In this document: in pieces, positions 10,301 to 17,179 of the stretch
Position numbering within the stretch: position 1 is the first letter of the stretch
Layout of the letters: the number at the start of each line of letters is the position of its first letter
Assembly: GCF_009649635.1 (NCBI RefSeq)
Contig: NZ_WJII01000009.1
Location: forward strand, 1 to 37,961
Reading direction: 5' to 3'
Length of the DNA: 37,961 nucleotides
Origin: Microbacterium sp. SYP-A9085
Lineage (GTDB): Bacteria > Actinomycetota > Actinomycetes > Actinomycetales > Microbacteriaceae
Position numbers and translations under genes: made by a program
The notes under the pieces: model-generated
The model's input: the letters and a program-made list of their open reading frames with translations, nothing else
Told to the model about the DNA's origin: nothing
Databases searched by the model: none

Positions 10301-10921
10301 ACCGCCGGCGCCACCGCCCCCTCCGCACTGACCGGGGTGGCGCCGATGATCCAGAACTTCAGCACCGCCGGCCCCACCCAGGACACCAGCCTGCTGGCGT
10401 CCCTGATCCAGGCCGGCGCGGCGGCGAAGGGGTTCGACGTGGCGTCGCTGACCGGATCGGCGGCCCTTGCCGACCTCGTCAAGGCCACGCTGTCCACCGC
10501 GGAGTCCGCGCGCAAGGATGCCCTGGCCAACGCCACCACGATGGCGACGAAGGCCATGGACTCGATCCCGAACGTGATCGCCGCGAAGGCCGCCGCCGGC
10601 AAGAAGGACGACGAGAAGAAGACCGACGAGAAGAAGGACACCGGCACGCCGGGCCCGGACGCCCCCACCGTGACCGAGCTGTCACCCACGCACGGACCGG
10701 CCGGCACGAAGCTCGCCATCACCGGCACCAAGTTCACCGGCGCCACCGGCGCCACGGTCGGCGGCAAGGCGCTCGGCACCTTCACCGTCGTCAGCGACAC
10801 GCGCATCGAGGGGGCGGTGCCCGCGGGCCTTCCCACCGGGAAGGCCGCCGAGGTCGCCGTCACCGGGCCCAAGGGCACGAGCGCCCCGTCGGCCAAGTCG
10901 GGTTTCACCGTGGACGCCTGA
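7322..10921 (+). CDS. Large unrecognised protein with C-terminal IPT/TIG domain (first gene of a three-gene operon)
   Basis: The protein has 1199 aa and no signal peptide or membrane segment. Residues about 92-183 look like a carboxypeptidase-regulatory/Ig-like beta domain (GQLTGVVVQPEGVP to GAFAIAVP). A conserved-looking core spans roughly 320-560, with LVYSLPLAPGEQQRIAIVDQ, a Ser/Gly-rich low-complexity insert (about 405-470), and NHNRTRALTMQYWEVLRVF around residues 508-526. A second mostly alpha/beta region covers 560-1000. A Lys/Asp linker (KKDDEKKTDEKKD, about 1093-1107) leads to an IPT/TIG fold at about 1112-1199 (TVTELSPTHGPAGTKLAITG). ATG 7322 follows GGAGG. I do not recognise the whole protein. 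The build suggests a modular structural or adhesive protein that is either cytoplasmic or exported without a classical signal. Its two operon partners follow 22 and 8 nt behind one another. Confidence 0.85.
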   Translation: MAVREGATDLPGRRAVIDMGSGIPEFARGALPRLDPLDPASAQLVKGHTELADDILQDRLVAATHFSASLTRIVEDPAFDIGTTTTAAVPGQLTGVVVQPEGVPANRVQVSIARPFPSGPGAGTAVTGTDGAFAIAVPAAVRAAPGLATMVLRVAGGTVAVEVDVDVAALGATGAVGTLTLPRTVDALPVSVISQLGAVVAGLDASTPGEPAPQAAGTVPQLTLGADTCSQLFRSDFSTDRFPYGVLVRLVEPRPSIGTVAADLKGHRVSIANFAALGVQGLAYRHADRVPIDQPVSVDAFRDGLAGVSPAGVGTGATTVPIAGTLGLGYIVHLAQRWTPQGLMLGDLVYSLPLAPGEQQRIAIVDQRSTMSVTESERLDVQEAESFREAQDASARATFESGMSQSASGGSSFSTEAHSSSWGAAGGIGFAVGPIVIGGGAAGGGGSSDSSGNTNNWMQGVSGYTSTAAQSSHASVERAANAQRSLQRMGMRLAAASERSEVVTKVIANHNRTRALTMQYWEVLRVFDVRSAVEGVTLVCFVPLDPIRFLPAGAAATLADAAVSRAALLYRYGRLIENADVLRRVIERPYRKGLSLLEEFAGDPRATVQAPTDSAADVVTVQAEGTFLPYDDVWVTLLAAGGRRIGPYPMPTSGLPGLPDTAGPASALASEAELVARLSALRTGSARHVVSRSVVLPDWLPRTDVVGVELTRQFRGIQYHFPSSSATEAARLTQGGLPLTGIAELISGGAPARDVWFAPDRLEREVGGPRLNRVRAALVDASTSMTTPPPADKTYFDELLAGAEFTLAPQPFAATQLPPELRYSAVLEIEKALQHVMANTATYSKAVWMSLTPEERVMLLEGFTIGVHDGVADQSQDIPLLACVANQLLGFYGNSMVLPFMIPASLVAKRKPVDGVPFTTASVQDALAKYHATAFSPPASTIALPTRGVLGEAVLGHCPSAEKIDLTRFWNWQDSPLDPAPEISAVTVPTASLTAGATAPSALTGVAPMIQNFSTAGPTQDTSLLASLIQAGAAAKGFDVASLTGSAALADLVKATLSTAESARKDALANATTMATKAMDSIPNVIAAKAAAGKKDDEKKTDEKKDTGTPGPDAPTVTELSPTHGPAGTKLAITGTKFTGATGATVGGKALGTFTVVSDTRIEGAVPAGLPTGKAAEVAVTGPKGTSAPSAKSGFTVDA

Positions 10922-10943
10922 GGCGTCGCCGAAGGAGGACATC

Positions 10944-11930
10944 ATGGCCGACACACCTGTGGACACCGCCGAGGACCGGGCGCTGGACGCGCTGGTCGCG
11001 GTGATCCAGTCGACGGCCGGCCCGGGGGTCGCCGAGGCTCAGGCCCTGCTGCTGCGGCGGCTCGCGCTGGACGGCGACATCATCCCCACCCGGATGCCCG
11101 GCGTCCTCAACGTCACCGAGGCCGCCGGCTACCTGAACCTGCTCGACACGCTCGGGCAGCGCCAGACGATGCTCGACGTGCTCTCCGGTGCGCTGGGCGT
11201 CGCCAGCGCGTCCGCACGCGCACTCGCAGAGGCGCCCCCGCCGCTGGCGCTGACGCCCCTGGCGAACGACCGCCCGGCCGGGACGGCGGCATCCACCGCC
11301 CCCTCGAACGTGCTGGTGCGCGCGGACCTGGTCGCGGGCCTGGTCGCCGCCCGCGACGTCGTGCGCTCCTTCGGCGGCGTGCTGCCGCTGTGGTCACCGC
11401 CCGCCCCGGTGCCGCTGGCGGAGGCCGCCGACGAACTGGACGCCATCGGGCGGCGCCTGCGCATCCTGCCGACCGCGGCCCTTGTCGACCCGACCACCGA
11501 CAGCCTCGTCCTGGCGCGCCCGACCGGCGGCCTGCCCGGCGGCTACACCGTGATGGCGCGGCCGGACCCCGCGGCGGCCGCGACCGGCGCGCTGCCGGAC
11601 GTCGAGTACGAGGCGGTCGCACGGGATGCCGCCACCGGCACCCCGACCACGGTCGACCTCGGTGTCACGAAGCTCGTGCCGATCGGGCCGCCGCTGTCCG
11701 CCGGCGGATGGCGCAGCGCCGTCACCGACGAGCCGCCGGCGACGGCATCCGACCTGGCGTGGACCCGGCTGACCGCCGTCGCGGGCCTGCTGCCGGAGGT
11801 GACCCGGCTGCGCGACGAGCTGCTGCTGCTGCACACCGCGGCCGAGGCCGGCGATTCGCCGTTCGCGCAGAAGCTCGACTGGGTGTGGGACGGCGCCGCG
11901 TTCGCCGCCCCCGGCGGCACCGGGAGTTGA
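10944..11930 (+). CDS. Unknown protein, middle gene of the three-gene operon
   Basis: The predicted protein has 328 aa and is Ala/Pro/Leu-rich, with no signal peptide or obvious transmembrane helix. The N-terminal 75 residues look helical ([16 protein letters not shown], then [15 protein letters not shown]), followed by a Pro/Ala-rich linker (about 90-115) and a second domain with beta-like stretches. It ends in a likely helical segment around [15 protein letters not shown]. No catalytic motif was found. ATG 10944 is preceded by GAAGGAGGAC, a strong ribosome-binding site, 22 nt after the upstream stop. The tight linkage suggests it works with the 1199-aa protein and the amidase-like protein, perhaps as an adaptor, but nothing in the sequence proves this. 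Confidence 0.85.
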   Translation: MADTPVDTAEDRALDALVAVIQSTAGPGVAEAQALLLRRLALDGDIIPTRMPGVLNVTEAAGYLNLLDTLGQRQTMLDVLSGALGVASASARALAEAPPPLALTPLANDRPAGTAASTAPSNVLVRADLVAGLVAARDVVRSFGGVLPLWSPPAPVPLAEAADELDAIGRRLRILPTAALVDPTTDSLVLARPTGGLPGGYTVMARPDPAAAATGALPDVEYEAVARDAATGTPTTVDLGVTKLVPIGPPLSAGGWRSAVTDEPPATASDLAWTRLTAVAGLLPEVTRLRDELLLLHTAAEAGDSPFAQKLDWVWDGAAFAAPGGTGS

Positions 11931-11938
11931 GGCGCGAC

Positions 11939-13012
11939 ATGGATCGTGACGATGCCGTCGCCTCCGCGAAGCAGCACTGGTTCCGGCCCACCGCCGACGG
12001 GATGGTGTGGGCGAAGAGCTTCGCGATCGACGTGGCCGCGCGCAAGGCCGAGGCCCTGGCCCGCAAGCAGATCGAGGCGGACTGGGAGGCCGTGTTCCTG
12101 CGCAAGCAGGTGACGGATGTCTCCACCGGCGTGACCGGGGAGGCCGACGGCCTTTTCTTCGTGAAGCCCGCGCACGTGGGCGTGCACTTCCGGGAGAGCG
12201 AGGTCCCGGCCGCGGAGCGGATGCTGACGCAGGACTGGTTCGGTCCTCGCGGCGTGCCCGGCACCCCGGAGGGACTGAACGATTGCACCGCGTACGTGTC
12301 GCACTGCCTCGTCGACGGCGGGGTGGCCTTCCTCGGCCCGGCGAGCCCGGGCGACGTATGGCCCACGCGCAGCGCGCAGCAGATCTACCGCCTGCTCAGC
12401 GAACGCCCGGCGTCACAGGTGAAACGGCTCACCGACATGTGCGCGGCCGCCGCGGCCGCCCGCGTGTTCGAGGCGCTCGCGCACATCATCAAGCCCGGCG
12501 ACGTCCTCACGTTCGCCGCCGCCGGACGCCACGAGCACGCCGGCATGCTCGTGACCGTGGACGCCGCCACCGGCGATGCGAGGATGACGTGCCACTCCAC
12601 GATGGACCACCCGGACCTGGGCGCCGGTGAGGGCACGTGGCAGATCCGCACCCAGGGCTGGGAGCACCCGTTCGTCAGCATCCTGCACTTCAGCCACGAC
12701 GACCCCGCACCACCCGCGGCGCTGGCGGCGCTCGCCGGGTGGTGGAAGGTGATGCTCCTGGGCACCAAGACCGTGTTCATGCACCTGACCGCCGGCGGCG
12801 CGGCGGCGTGGACGCCGCGCAAGCCCACCGGCACCGGTGCCCCCGCCAAGCCCGCCGGGCGCGGGCACTGGTACGCGGATGCCGCGGGCACCGGGCTCGT
12901 CGTCGTGTGGGAGAACGGCGCCGTGGACACCCTCGCCCCGGCCCCCGACACGCAGAGCATGCTCGGCACCGAGGACGCCTGGCCGCTGCTGGCGTCCCGC
13001 GACCTGACCTGA
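11939..13012 (+). CDS. Amidase_6/NlpC-fold cysteine hydrolase-like protein without signal peptide
   Basis: The protein has 357 aa. It opens MDRDDAVASAKQHW, recalling the start of the putative amidase domain (Pfam Amidase_6). Residues 113-128 (LNDCTAYVSHCLVDGG) match that family's DCTNFVSQ motif, making C116 the likely nucleophile. H200 in HEHAGMLVTVD is the likely general base, and CHST (218-221) resembles its distal motif. Residues about 265-340 form a second module with a W...G...F.HL..GG.A.WT..KP pattern ending in VVVWENGAVDTL, possibly a beta-rich binding or lid domain. Substrate is unknown; peptidoglycan peptides are the usual target of the fold. There is no secretion signal. ATG 11939 follows GAGG and lies 8 nt after the previous stop. 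The stop is 8 nt from the convergent glycosyltransferase gene. Confidence 0.82.
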   Translation: MDRDDAVASAKQHWFRPTADGMVWAKSFAIDVAARKAEALARKQIEADWEAVFLRKQVTDVSTGVTGEADGLFFVKPAHVGVHFRESEVPAAERMLTQDWFGPRGVPGTPEGLNDCTAYVSHCLVDGGVAFLGPASPGDVWPTRSAQQIYRLLSERPASQVKRLTDMCAAAAAARVFEALAHIIKPGDVLTFAAAGRHEHAGMLVTVDAATGDARMTCHSTMDHPDLGAGEGTWQIRTQGWEHPFVSILHFSHDDPAPPAALAALAGWWKVMLLGTKTVFMHLTAGGAAAWTPRKPTGTGAPAKPAGRGHWYADAAGTGLVVVWENGAVDTLAPAPDTQSMLGTEDAWPLLASRDLT

Positions 13013-13020
13013 GCCCGGCG

Positions 13021-14955
13021 TCAGCGGCGGTGCCGCCAGAGCCAGAACCGACGGCGCAGGGACGCGGGAAGCGCGTTCCAGAGACGGCGCGCGATGCGGC
13101 GGATGCTGTACCGCGGCGCGTTGCCGGCCGCCGGGATGACCCGCACGCGCCCGCGCCGTCCCGGCCGCAGCCGCGTGCGCGACCGCGTCTGCCCGAATGC
13201 GACGACGACAGTGTGCACACGGTCCGGCAGCGTGCCGACGATGCGCGCGCGGCCCTCGGCGACCTCGAGCCGGCAGGCGCCGACCACGCGTCCCGACGCG
13301 TTCAGGAGCCGCCCGTCGACGATGTGGGGCGCGAGCGCGGCGACGTGCGGCAGGTCGACCTCGAGCCGCCGCCGTGTCCCGTCGGAGGTCCAGGACGCCG
13401 TCGTGGCGGGATCGTCCACGACGCTGAACAGGGTCTGCCCGATATCGACGCTCAGCGATCCGTTCTGCGTGCGGTACGCGGCGGCGAGGACCCCGGACAC
13501 CGCGGCCCAGCGCCGAGGCGCAGCGGCGGTGCTGAGCTGTCGTACGATCCGGGTGCGCAGGGCCACCGTGCGCACATGCAGGTCCCACGGCCCGTCGTGC
13601 CGGCGGCCGGGGCCGTCGTCCGCGAGCGGCCAGTGCACGGCGATGCCGGCCCGCAGCTGCGCGGCGCCGTCCTCGGCGACCAGGTCCGCCCCGCTGCCGA
13701 ACGCGAGCAGCCAGTCGATCTTCCGGGTGCGGGAGCGCCGGTCGACGCCGTATGTGACGGCCCGGAGCGCCCCGGTCACGTCCGTGTCGAGGCCGTGCGC
13801 GGCGGCGAACTCCGCGACCGCCGGGGCGAGGGCCAGCCAGGCGGTGACGCCGTCGCTGCGGACGGTGGGCGTGCCCTTCACGTCGAACCGCCAGCGCAGC
13901 GCCAGCCGCAGATGCAGGCCGTCGGCCGCCCACGCCACGTCCTCCACGGCGGGGGTGCACTGCAGACGCGGGAATGTGCCCTCGTGCGCGTCGACGAGGT
14001 CGAAGCGCCCCGCGCGCAGGATCGCGGTCTTGATGCGCCGCCACGCGTCCAGGTGCTGGTCGGCGTCGACCGGGATCCGCTCCAGCAGGTCGGCGGTGAA
14101 AGCGCGGATCCGCTCCCGCTGCGCGGGCGTGCGCCGCTCCCACCGGAACAGCGGCAGAACCCGCATGTGCAGCTGGTAGGCGCGGAACCGCGGCAGCAGC
14201 TGCGCGAACCGCGGCTGGTCGAGCTCCTCGTCGATCCAGCGGAACACGCGAGCCACGGCATCCAGGTACTCGTCGAGGTCGTCGTGGAAAGTGCCGCTGG
14301 TCGTGGCGTGCGGGGGGCGGTTCCAGTAGTAGAACGGCGTCTCCACCAGGAGCGCGACCACGTCGGCCCGGGCGTGCGCGGCGATGTCGAAGCAGATGTC
14401 CTCCCAGATCTGCCGGCCGCCCTCCGGGAACCGGATGCCGCGCTCCCGCAGGAACGCGGTGCGGAACATCTTGTGCGGGTTCATCGGCAGCAGCGGGTGC
14501 GGCTCGATCCATCCGATCGCGTTGTCGACGTTCGTCGGAACGTCGCGCATCGCCCAGCCGGGCGTGTTGCTCTTGGACTCCTTGCCGTCCACGACGTCCG
14601 CACCGGTCCGGTCGGCCAGGGCGCACGCGGCGCGCAGCGCGTCCGGGAACAGGCGGTCGTCGTGGTCGATGAACACGACGTACGCGCCCTGGGCCTGGTC
14701 GATGCCCGTGTTGCGCGGACGCGACGGCCACCCGGACGGGGGCAGCAGGATCACCCGGTAGTTGCCGCGCCCGCGCGCCAGCGCGTGAAGCCGTGCCGGG
14801 GTGTCGTCCGGCGATCCGTCGTCGATCAGGAGGACCTCGAACTCGTCCTGCGGCAAGGTCTGTGCATCCAGGCTCGCCACGAGAGCGTCGAGGTGCTCGG
14901 TGGAGCGGTAGGTGGGCACCACCACAGTCACACGCTTCAGGAGCGCCTCCTTCAT
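13021..14955 (-). CDS. Family 2 glycosyltransferase with long C-terminal extension
   Basis: The 644-aa GT-A glycosyltransferase has VTVVVPTYRSTEHL at the N terminus, D45-D46 in LLIDDGSPDD for nucleotide-sugar binding, D97-H98-D99 in FIDHDD as the metal-binding DxD, and WEDICFD as a candidate acceptor/base motif near 195. Residues after about 330 form beta-rich segments like the linker and C-terminal domains of TarS/TarP-type wall teichoic acid glycosyltransferases, and the extreme C terminus is strongly basic. It probably glycosylates a cell-envelope polymer; the acceptor is not evident. The start is uncertain. ATG 14955 has no ribosome-binding site, whereas AAGGAGG sits just inside the frame and could serve GTG at 14931. 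It converges on the amidase-like gene and diverges from nrtR. Confidence 0.85.
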   Translation of the reverse strand: MKEALLKRVTVVVPTYRSTEHLDALVASLDAQTLPQDEFEVLLIDDGSPDDTPARLHALARGRGNYRVILLPPSGWPSRPRNTGIDQAQGAYVVFIDHDDRLFPDALRAACALADRTGADVVDGKESKSNTPGWAMRDVPTNVDNAIGWIEPHPLLPMNPHKMFRTAFLRERGIRFPEGGRQIWEDICFDIAAHARADVVALLVETPFYYWNRPPHATTSGTFHDDLDEYLDAVARVFRWIDEELDQPRFAQLLPRFRAYQLHMRVLPLFRWERRTPAQRERIRAFTADLLERIPVDADQHLDAWRRIKTAILRAGRFDLVDAHEGTFPRLQCTPAVEDVAWAADGLHLRLALRWRFDVKGTPTVRSDGVTAWLALAPAVAEFAAAHGLDTDVTGALRAVTYGVDRRSRTRKIDWLLAFGSGADLVAEDGAAQLRAGIAVHWPLADDGPGRRHDGPWDLHVRTVALRTRIVRQLSTAAAPRRWAAVSGVLAAAYRTQNGSLSVDIGQTLFSVVDDPATTASWTSDGTRRRLEVDLPHVAALAPHIVDGRLLNASGRVVGACRLEVAEGRARIVGTLPDRVHTVVVAFGQTRSRTRLRPGRRGRVRVIPAAGNAPRYSIRRIARRLWNALPASLRRRFWLWRHRR

Positions 14956-15032
14956 CGGCGGCGACGCGACACGCCGCCCGGCGCTCAGCGTATCGCCGCG
15001 GACGCCGCCGCCTCGCGACGCCGCGCGCCGAC

Positions 15033-15062
15033 TTGCGGTTCTGGTCCGGATGACTCTAAGAT
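15033..15062 (+). promoter_or_regulatory. Predicted sigma-70-type promoter of the nrtR-nadABC operon
   Basis: TTGCGG at 15033-15038 and TAAGAT at 15057-15062 are separated by 18 nt. The -10 lies inside the left arm of the inverted repeat described next, so a repressor bound there would block polymerase. The predicted transcript starts around 15069, only about 15 nt before the nrtR ATG. Confidence 0.55.
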
Positions 15063-15084
15063 CGGACCAGCACTTAAGGTCATC
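15049..15084 (+). promoter_or_regulatory. Candidate NrtR operator (inverted repeat abutting the nrtR start codon)
   Basis: GATGACTCTAAG (15049-15060) and CTTAAGGTCATC (15073-15084) pair as an inverted repeat with 10 of 12 matches and a 12-nt spacer. The repeat covers the -10, the predicted transcription start and the AAGG ribosome-binding site, and ends one base before the ATG. Arms about two helical turns apart (24 bp repeat to repeat) suit a dimeric regulator. NrtR proteins classically repress their own NAD biosynthesis operon, so this is the natural site. Confidence 0.7.
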
Positions 15085-15792
15085 ATGACACGAACATCAT
15101 CCTCCAGCGCCCGGGTCGCCGTCTCGACGGTGATCTTCACGCTGCGCGCGGACGCAGACGGCGCGGGGCTGATGCTGCCGCTCGTGCGCCGCACCCGGGA
15201 CCCGTACGCGGCCCGGTGGGCGCTGCCGGGCGGATGGCTGGACGTCGCGGAGGGACTGGATGCCGCCGCGTCCCGCACGCTCGCCGAGACGACGGGCCTG
15301 GCGCCCAGTTACCTCGAGCAGCTGTACGCGTTCGGCGACGTGGACCGCTCCCCCACCCGGGTGGTGTCGATCGTGTATTGGGCGCTGCTGCGCCAGGACG
15401 AGGTGGATGCGCAGCTGGCCGCTCACGCCGAGCACGGCGACGCGCCCGACAATGTGCAGTGGTTCGACGCGGACGCGCTGCCCGACCTCGCTTTCGACCA
15501 CGCGCAGATCATCGCGTACGCGCTGTGGCGGCTGCGCAACAAGGTGGGCTACTCGCGGATAGCACACGGCCTGCTGCCGGACGAGTTCACGCTGGCGGAC
15601 CTGCGCGAGGTGTACGAGTCGATCCTCGGACGCCGCCTGGACCCGGCGAACTTCCGCCGGCAGGCCGAGGCGTCCGGGACGCTGATCCCCACCGAGCGGT
15701 TCCGCACCGGCAGCCACCGGCCCGCGCGCCTGTATCGCTACAACCGCGACGTCGAGCTCGCCGAGCGTGGCCCGCTGTCCGCGTCACCGTGA
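15085..15792 (+). CDS. nrtR: NrtR-type NAD biosynthesis regulator (Nudix domain plus winged helix)
   Basis: The 235-aa protein has a Nudix domain at about 10-150 and a winged helix at about 160-225 (GLLPDEFTLADLREVYESILG, then RYNRDVELAERG). Its Nudix box is degenerate: G50 to G71 keeps E56, R64 and E68 but has Thr at positions 65 and 69 where catalytic boxes have Glu. That agrees with NrtR proteins that bind ADP-ribose or related nucleotides as ligand rather than hydrolysing them. Position at the head of nadA-nadB-nadC strongly supports the role. ATG 15085 has AAGG 5 nt upstream and sits directly after the inverted-repeat operator. nadA starts 40 nt downstream. Confidence 0.9.
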   Translation: MTRTSSSSARVAVSTVIFTLRADADGAGLMLPLVRRTRDPYAARWALPGGWLDVAEGLDAAASRTLAETTGLAPSYLEQLYAFGDVDRSPTRVVSIVYWALLRQDEVDAQLAAHAEHGDAPDNVQWFDADALPDLAFDHAQIIAYALWRLRNKVGYSRIAHGLLPDEFTLADLREVYESILGRRLDPANFRRQAEASGTLIPTERFRTGSHRPARLYRYNRDVELAERGPLSASP

Positions 15793-15832
15793 GCCGCACG
15801 CGCACCCGACCCAAGACCCGAATCGAGGAATG

Positions 15833-17179
15833 ATGGCCATCGCACCCCTGGACCTGACCGACCGCACCGATCCCTCCGTCGCCCGCGCCCTCGCGCGCAT
15901 TGCCGCCGGGGCGTCCGACCGGGCCGCGTGCACCACGGATCTCATCGCCGCGCCCTGGGATTTCGACCCGGTCCCGGGATACGGCCCGGGCGCGTCGATG
16001 GGAGACGTGATCCCCACCGGCGCGCCGCGTCAGGGCGAGCTGCCGCGCGAGTACCGGGACGCGTCCGCGCAGGAGCTGTCCGACCGCGTGCAGGCGGCGA
16101 AGGCGGCCCTCGGCGATCGGGTCGTGGTGCTCGGCCATTTCTACCAGCGCGAAGAGGTCGTCGTGCACGCCGACTACGTCGGCGACTCGTTCCAGCTGGC
16201 CAAGGCCGCGAAGGCGCACCCCGAGGCGGAGGCCATCGTGTTCTGCGGCGTGAACTTCATGGCCGAGACCGCGGACCTGCTGTCCGGCCCCGACCAGGCC
16301 GTGATCCTGCCGAACCTCGCGGCCGGCTGCTCGATGGCGGATATGGCCTCGATCGACGAGGTCGAGGAGTGCTGGGAGCAGCTGGCCGAGCTGTACGGCG
16401 ACCTGGACGCCACGGACGACGAGGGCCTCGTGCCCGTGGTGCCGGTCACGTACATGAACTCCTCTGCGGCGATCAAGGGATTCGTGGGCCGGCACGGCGG
16501 GATAGTGTGCACGTCGTCGAACGCGCGCACGGTGCTGGAGTGGGCGTTCGCGCGCGGACGCCGCGTGCTGTTCTTCCCGGATCAGCACCTCGGCCGCAAC
16601 ACCGCGAAGGCGATGGGCGTGCCGCCGGAGCAGATGCCGATGTGGAACCCGCGGCAGCCGCTGGGCGGCATCGAGCGCGGCGCGCTGAGTGACGCGCGGG
16701 TCATCCTGTGGCACGGCTTCTGCTCCGTGCACAAGCGCTTCACGGTCGACCAGATAGCGCAGGCGCGCGCCGAGTTCCCCGGCGTCCGCGTGATAGTGCA
16801 CCCGGAGTGCCCGGCGCCGGTGGTGGACGCCGCCGACGAGTCGGGGTCCACCGCCTACATCCGCGCGGCGATCGAGCAGGCCACCGAGCCCACGGTGTTC
16901 GCCATCGGCACCGAGATCAATCTGGTGCAGCGACTCGCCGCGCAGAACCCGCAGCACACCATCTTCTGCCTGGACCCGGTGGTCTGCCCGTGCTCGACGA
17001 TGTACCGCATCCACCCCGGATACATGGCCTGGGTCCTGGAGGGCCTGCTCGCCGGCGAGGTGCGCAACCGGATCAGCGTCCCCGACGATGTCGCCGAGCC
17101 CGCGCGGATAGCACTGGAGCGGATGCTGGCGGCCAAGCCCCCCGCCGCGCCCGCCGCCGCCTGGGAGAACGCCTCGTGA
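15833..17179 (+). CDS. nadA: Quinolinate synthase A
   Basis: The 448-aa [4Fe-4S] enzyme condenses iminoaspartate with dihydroxyacetone phosphate to give quinolinate. Likely cluster ligands are C138 in VFCGVNFMAE, C226 in VCTSSNA and one of C385/C387 in VVCPCSTMYRI. The GHFYQREEVV, ADYVGDS and FPDQHLGRN motifs are typical. The chain is longer than the minimal NadA because of an N-terminal extension of about 75 residues, as in other actinobacteria. Two ATGs stand in tandem (15830, 15833); GAGGA directly precedes the first, so the second is preferred. The stop overlaps nadB by 4 nt. Confidence 0.96.
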   Translation: MAIAPLDLTDRTDPSVARALARIAAGASDRAACTTDLIAAPWDFDPVPGYGPGASMGDVIPTGAPRQGELPREYRDASAQELSDRVQAAKAALGDRVVVLGHFYQREEVVVHADYVGDSFQLAKAAKAHPEAEAIVFCGVNFMAETADLLSGPDQAVILPNLAAGCSMADMASIDEVEECWEQLAELYGDLDATDDEGLVPVVPVTYMNSSAAIKGFVGRHGGIVCTSSNARTVLEWAFARGRRVLFFPDQHLGRNTAKAMGVPPEQMPMWNPRQPLGGIERGALSDARVILWHGFCSVHKRFTVDQIAQARAEFPGVRVIVHPECPAPVVDAADESGSTAYIRAAIEQATEPTVFAIGTEINLVQRLAAQNPQHTIFCLDPVVCPCSTMYRIHPGYMAWVLEGLLAGEVRNRISVPDDVAEPARIALERMLAAKPPAAPAAAWENAS

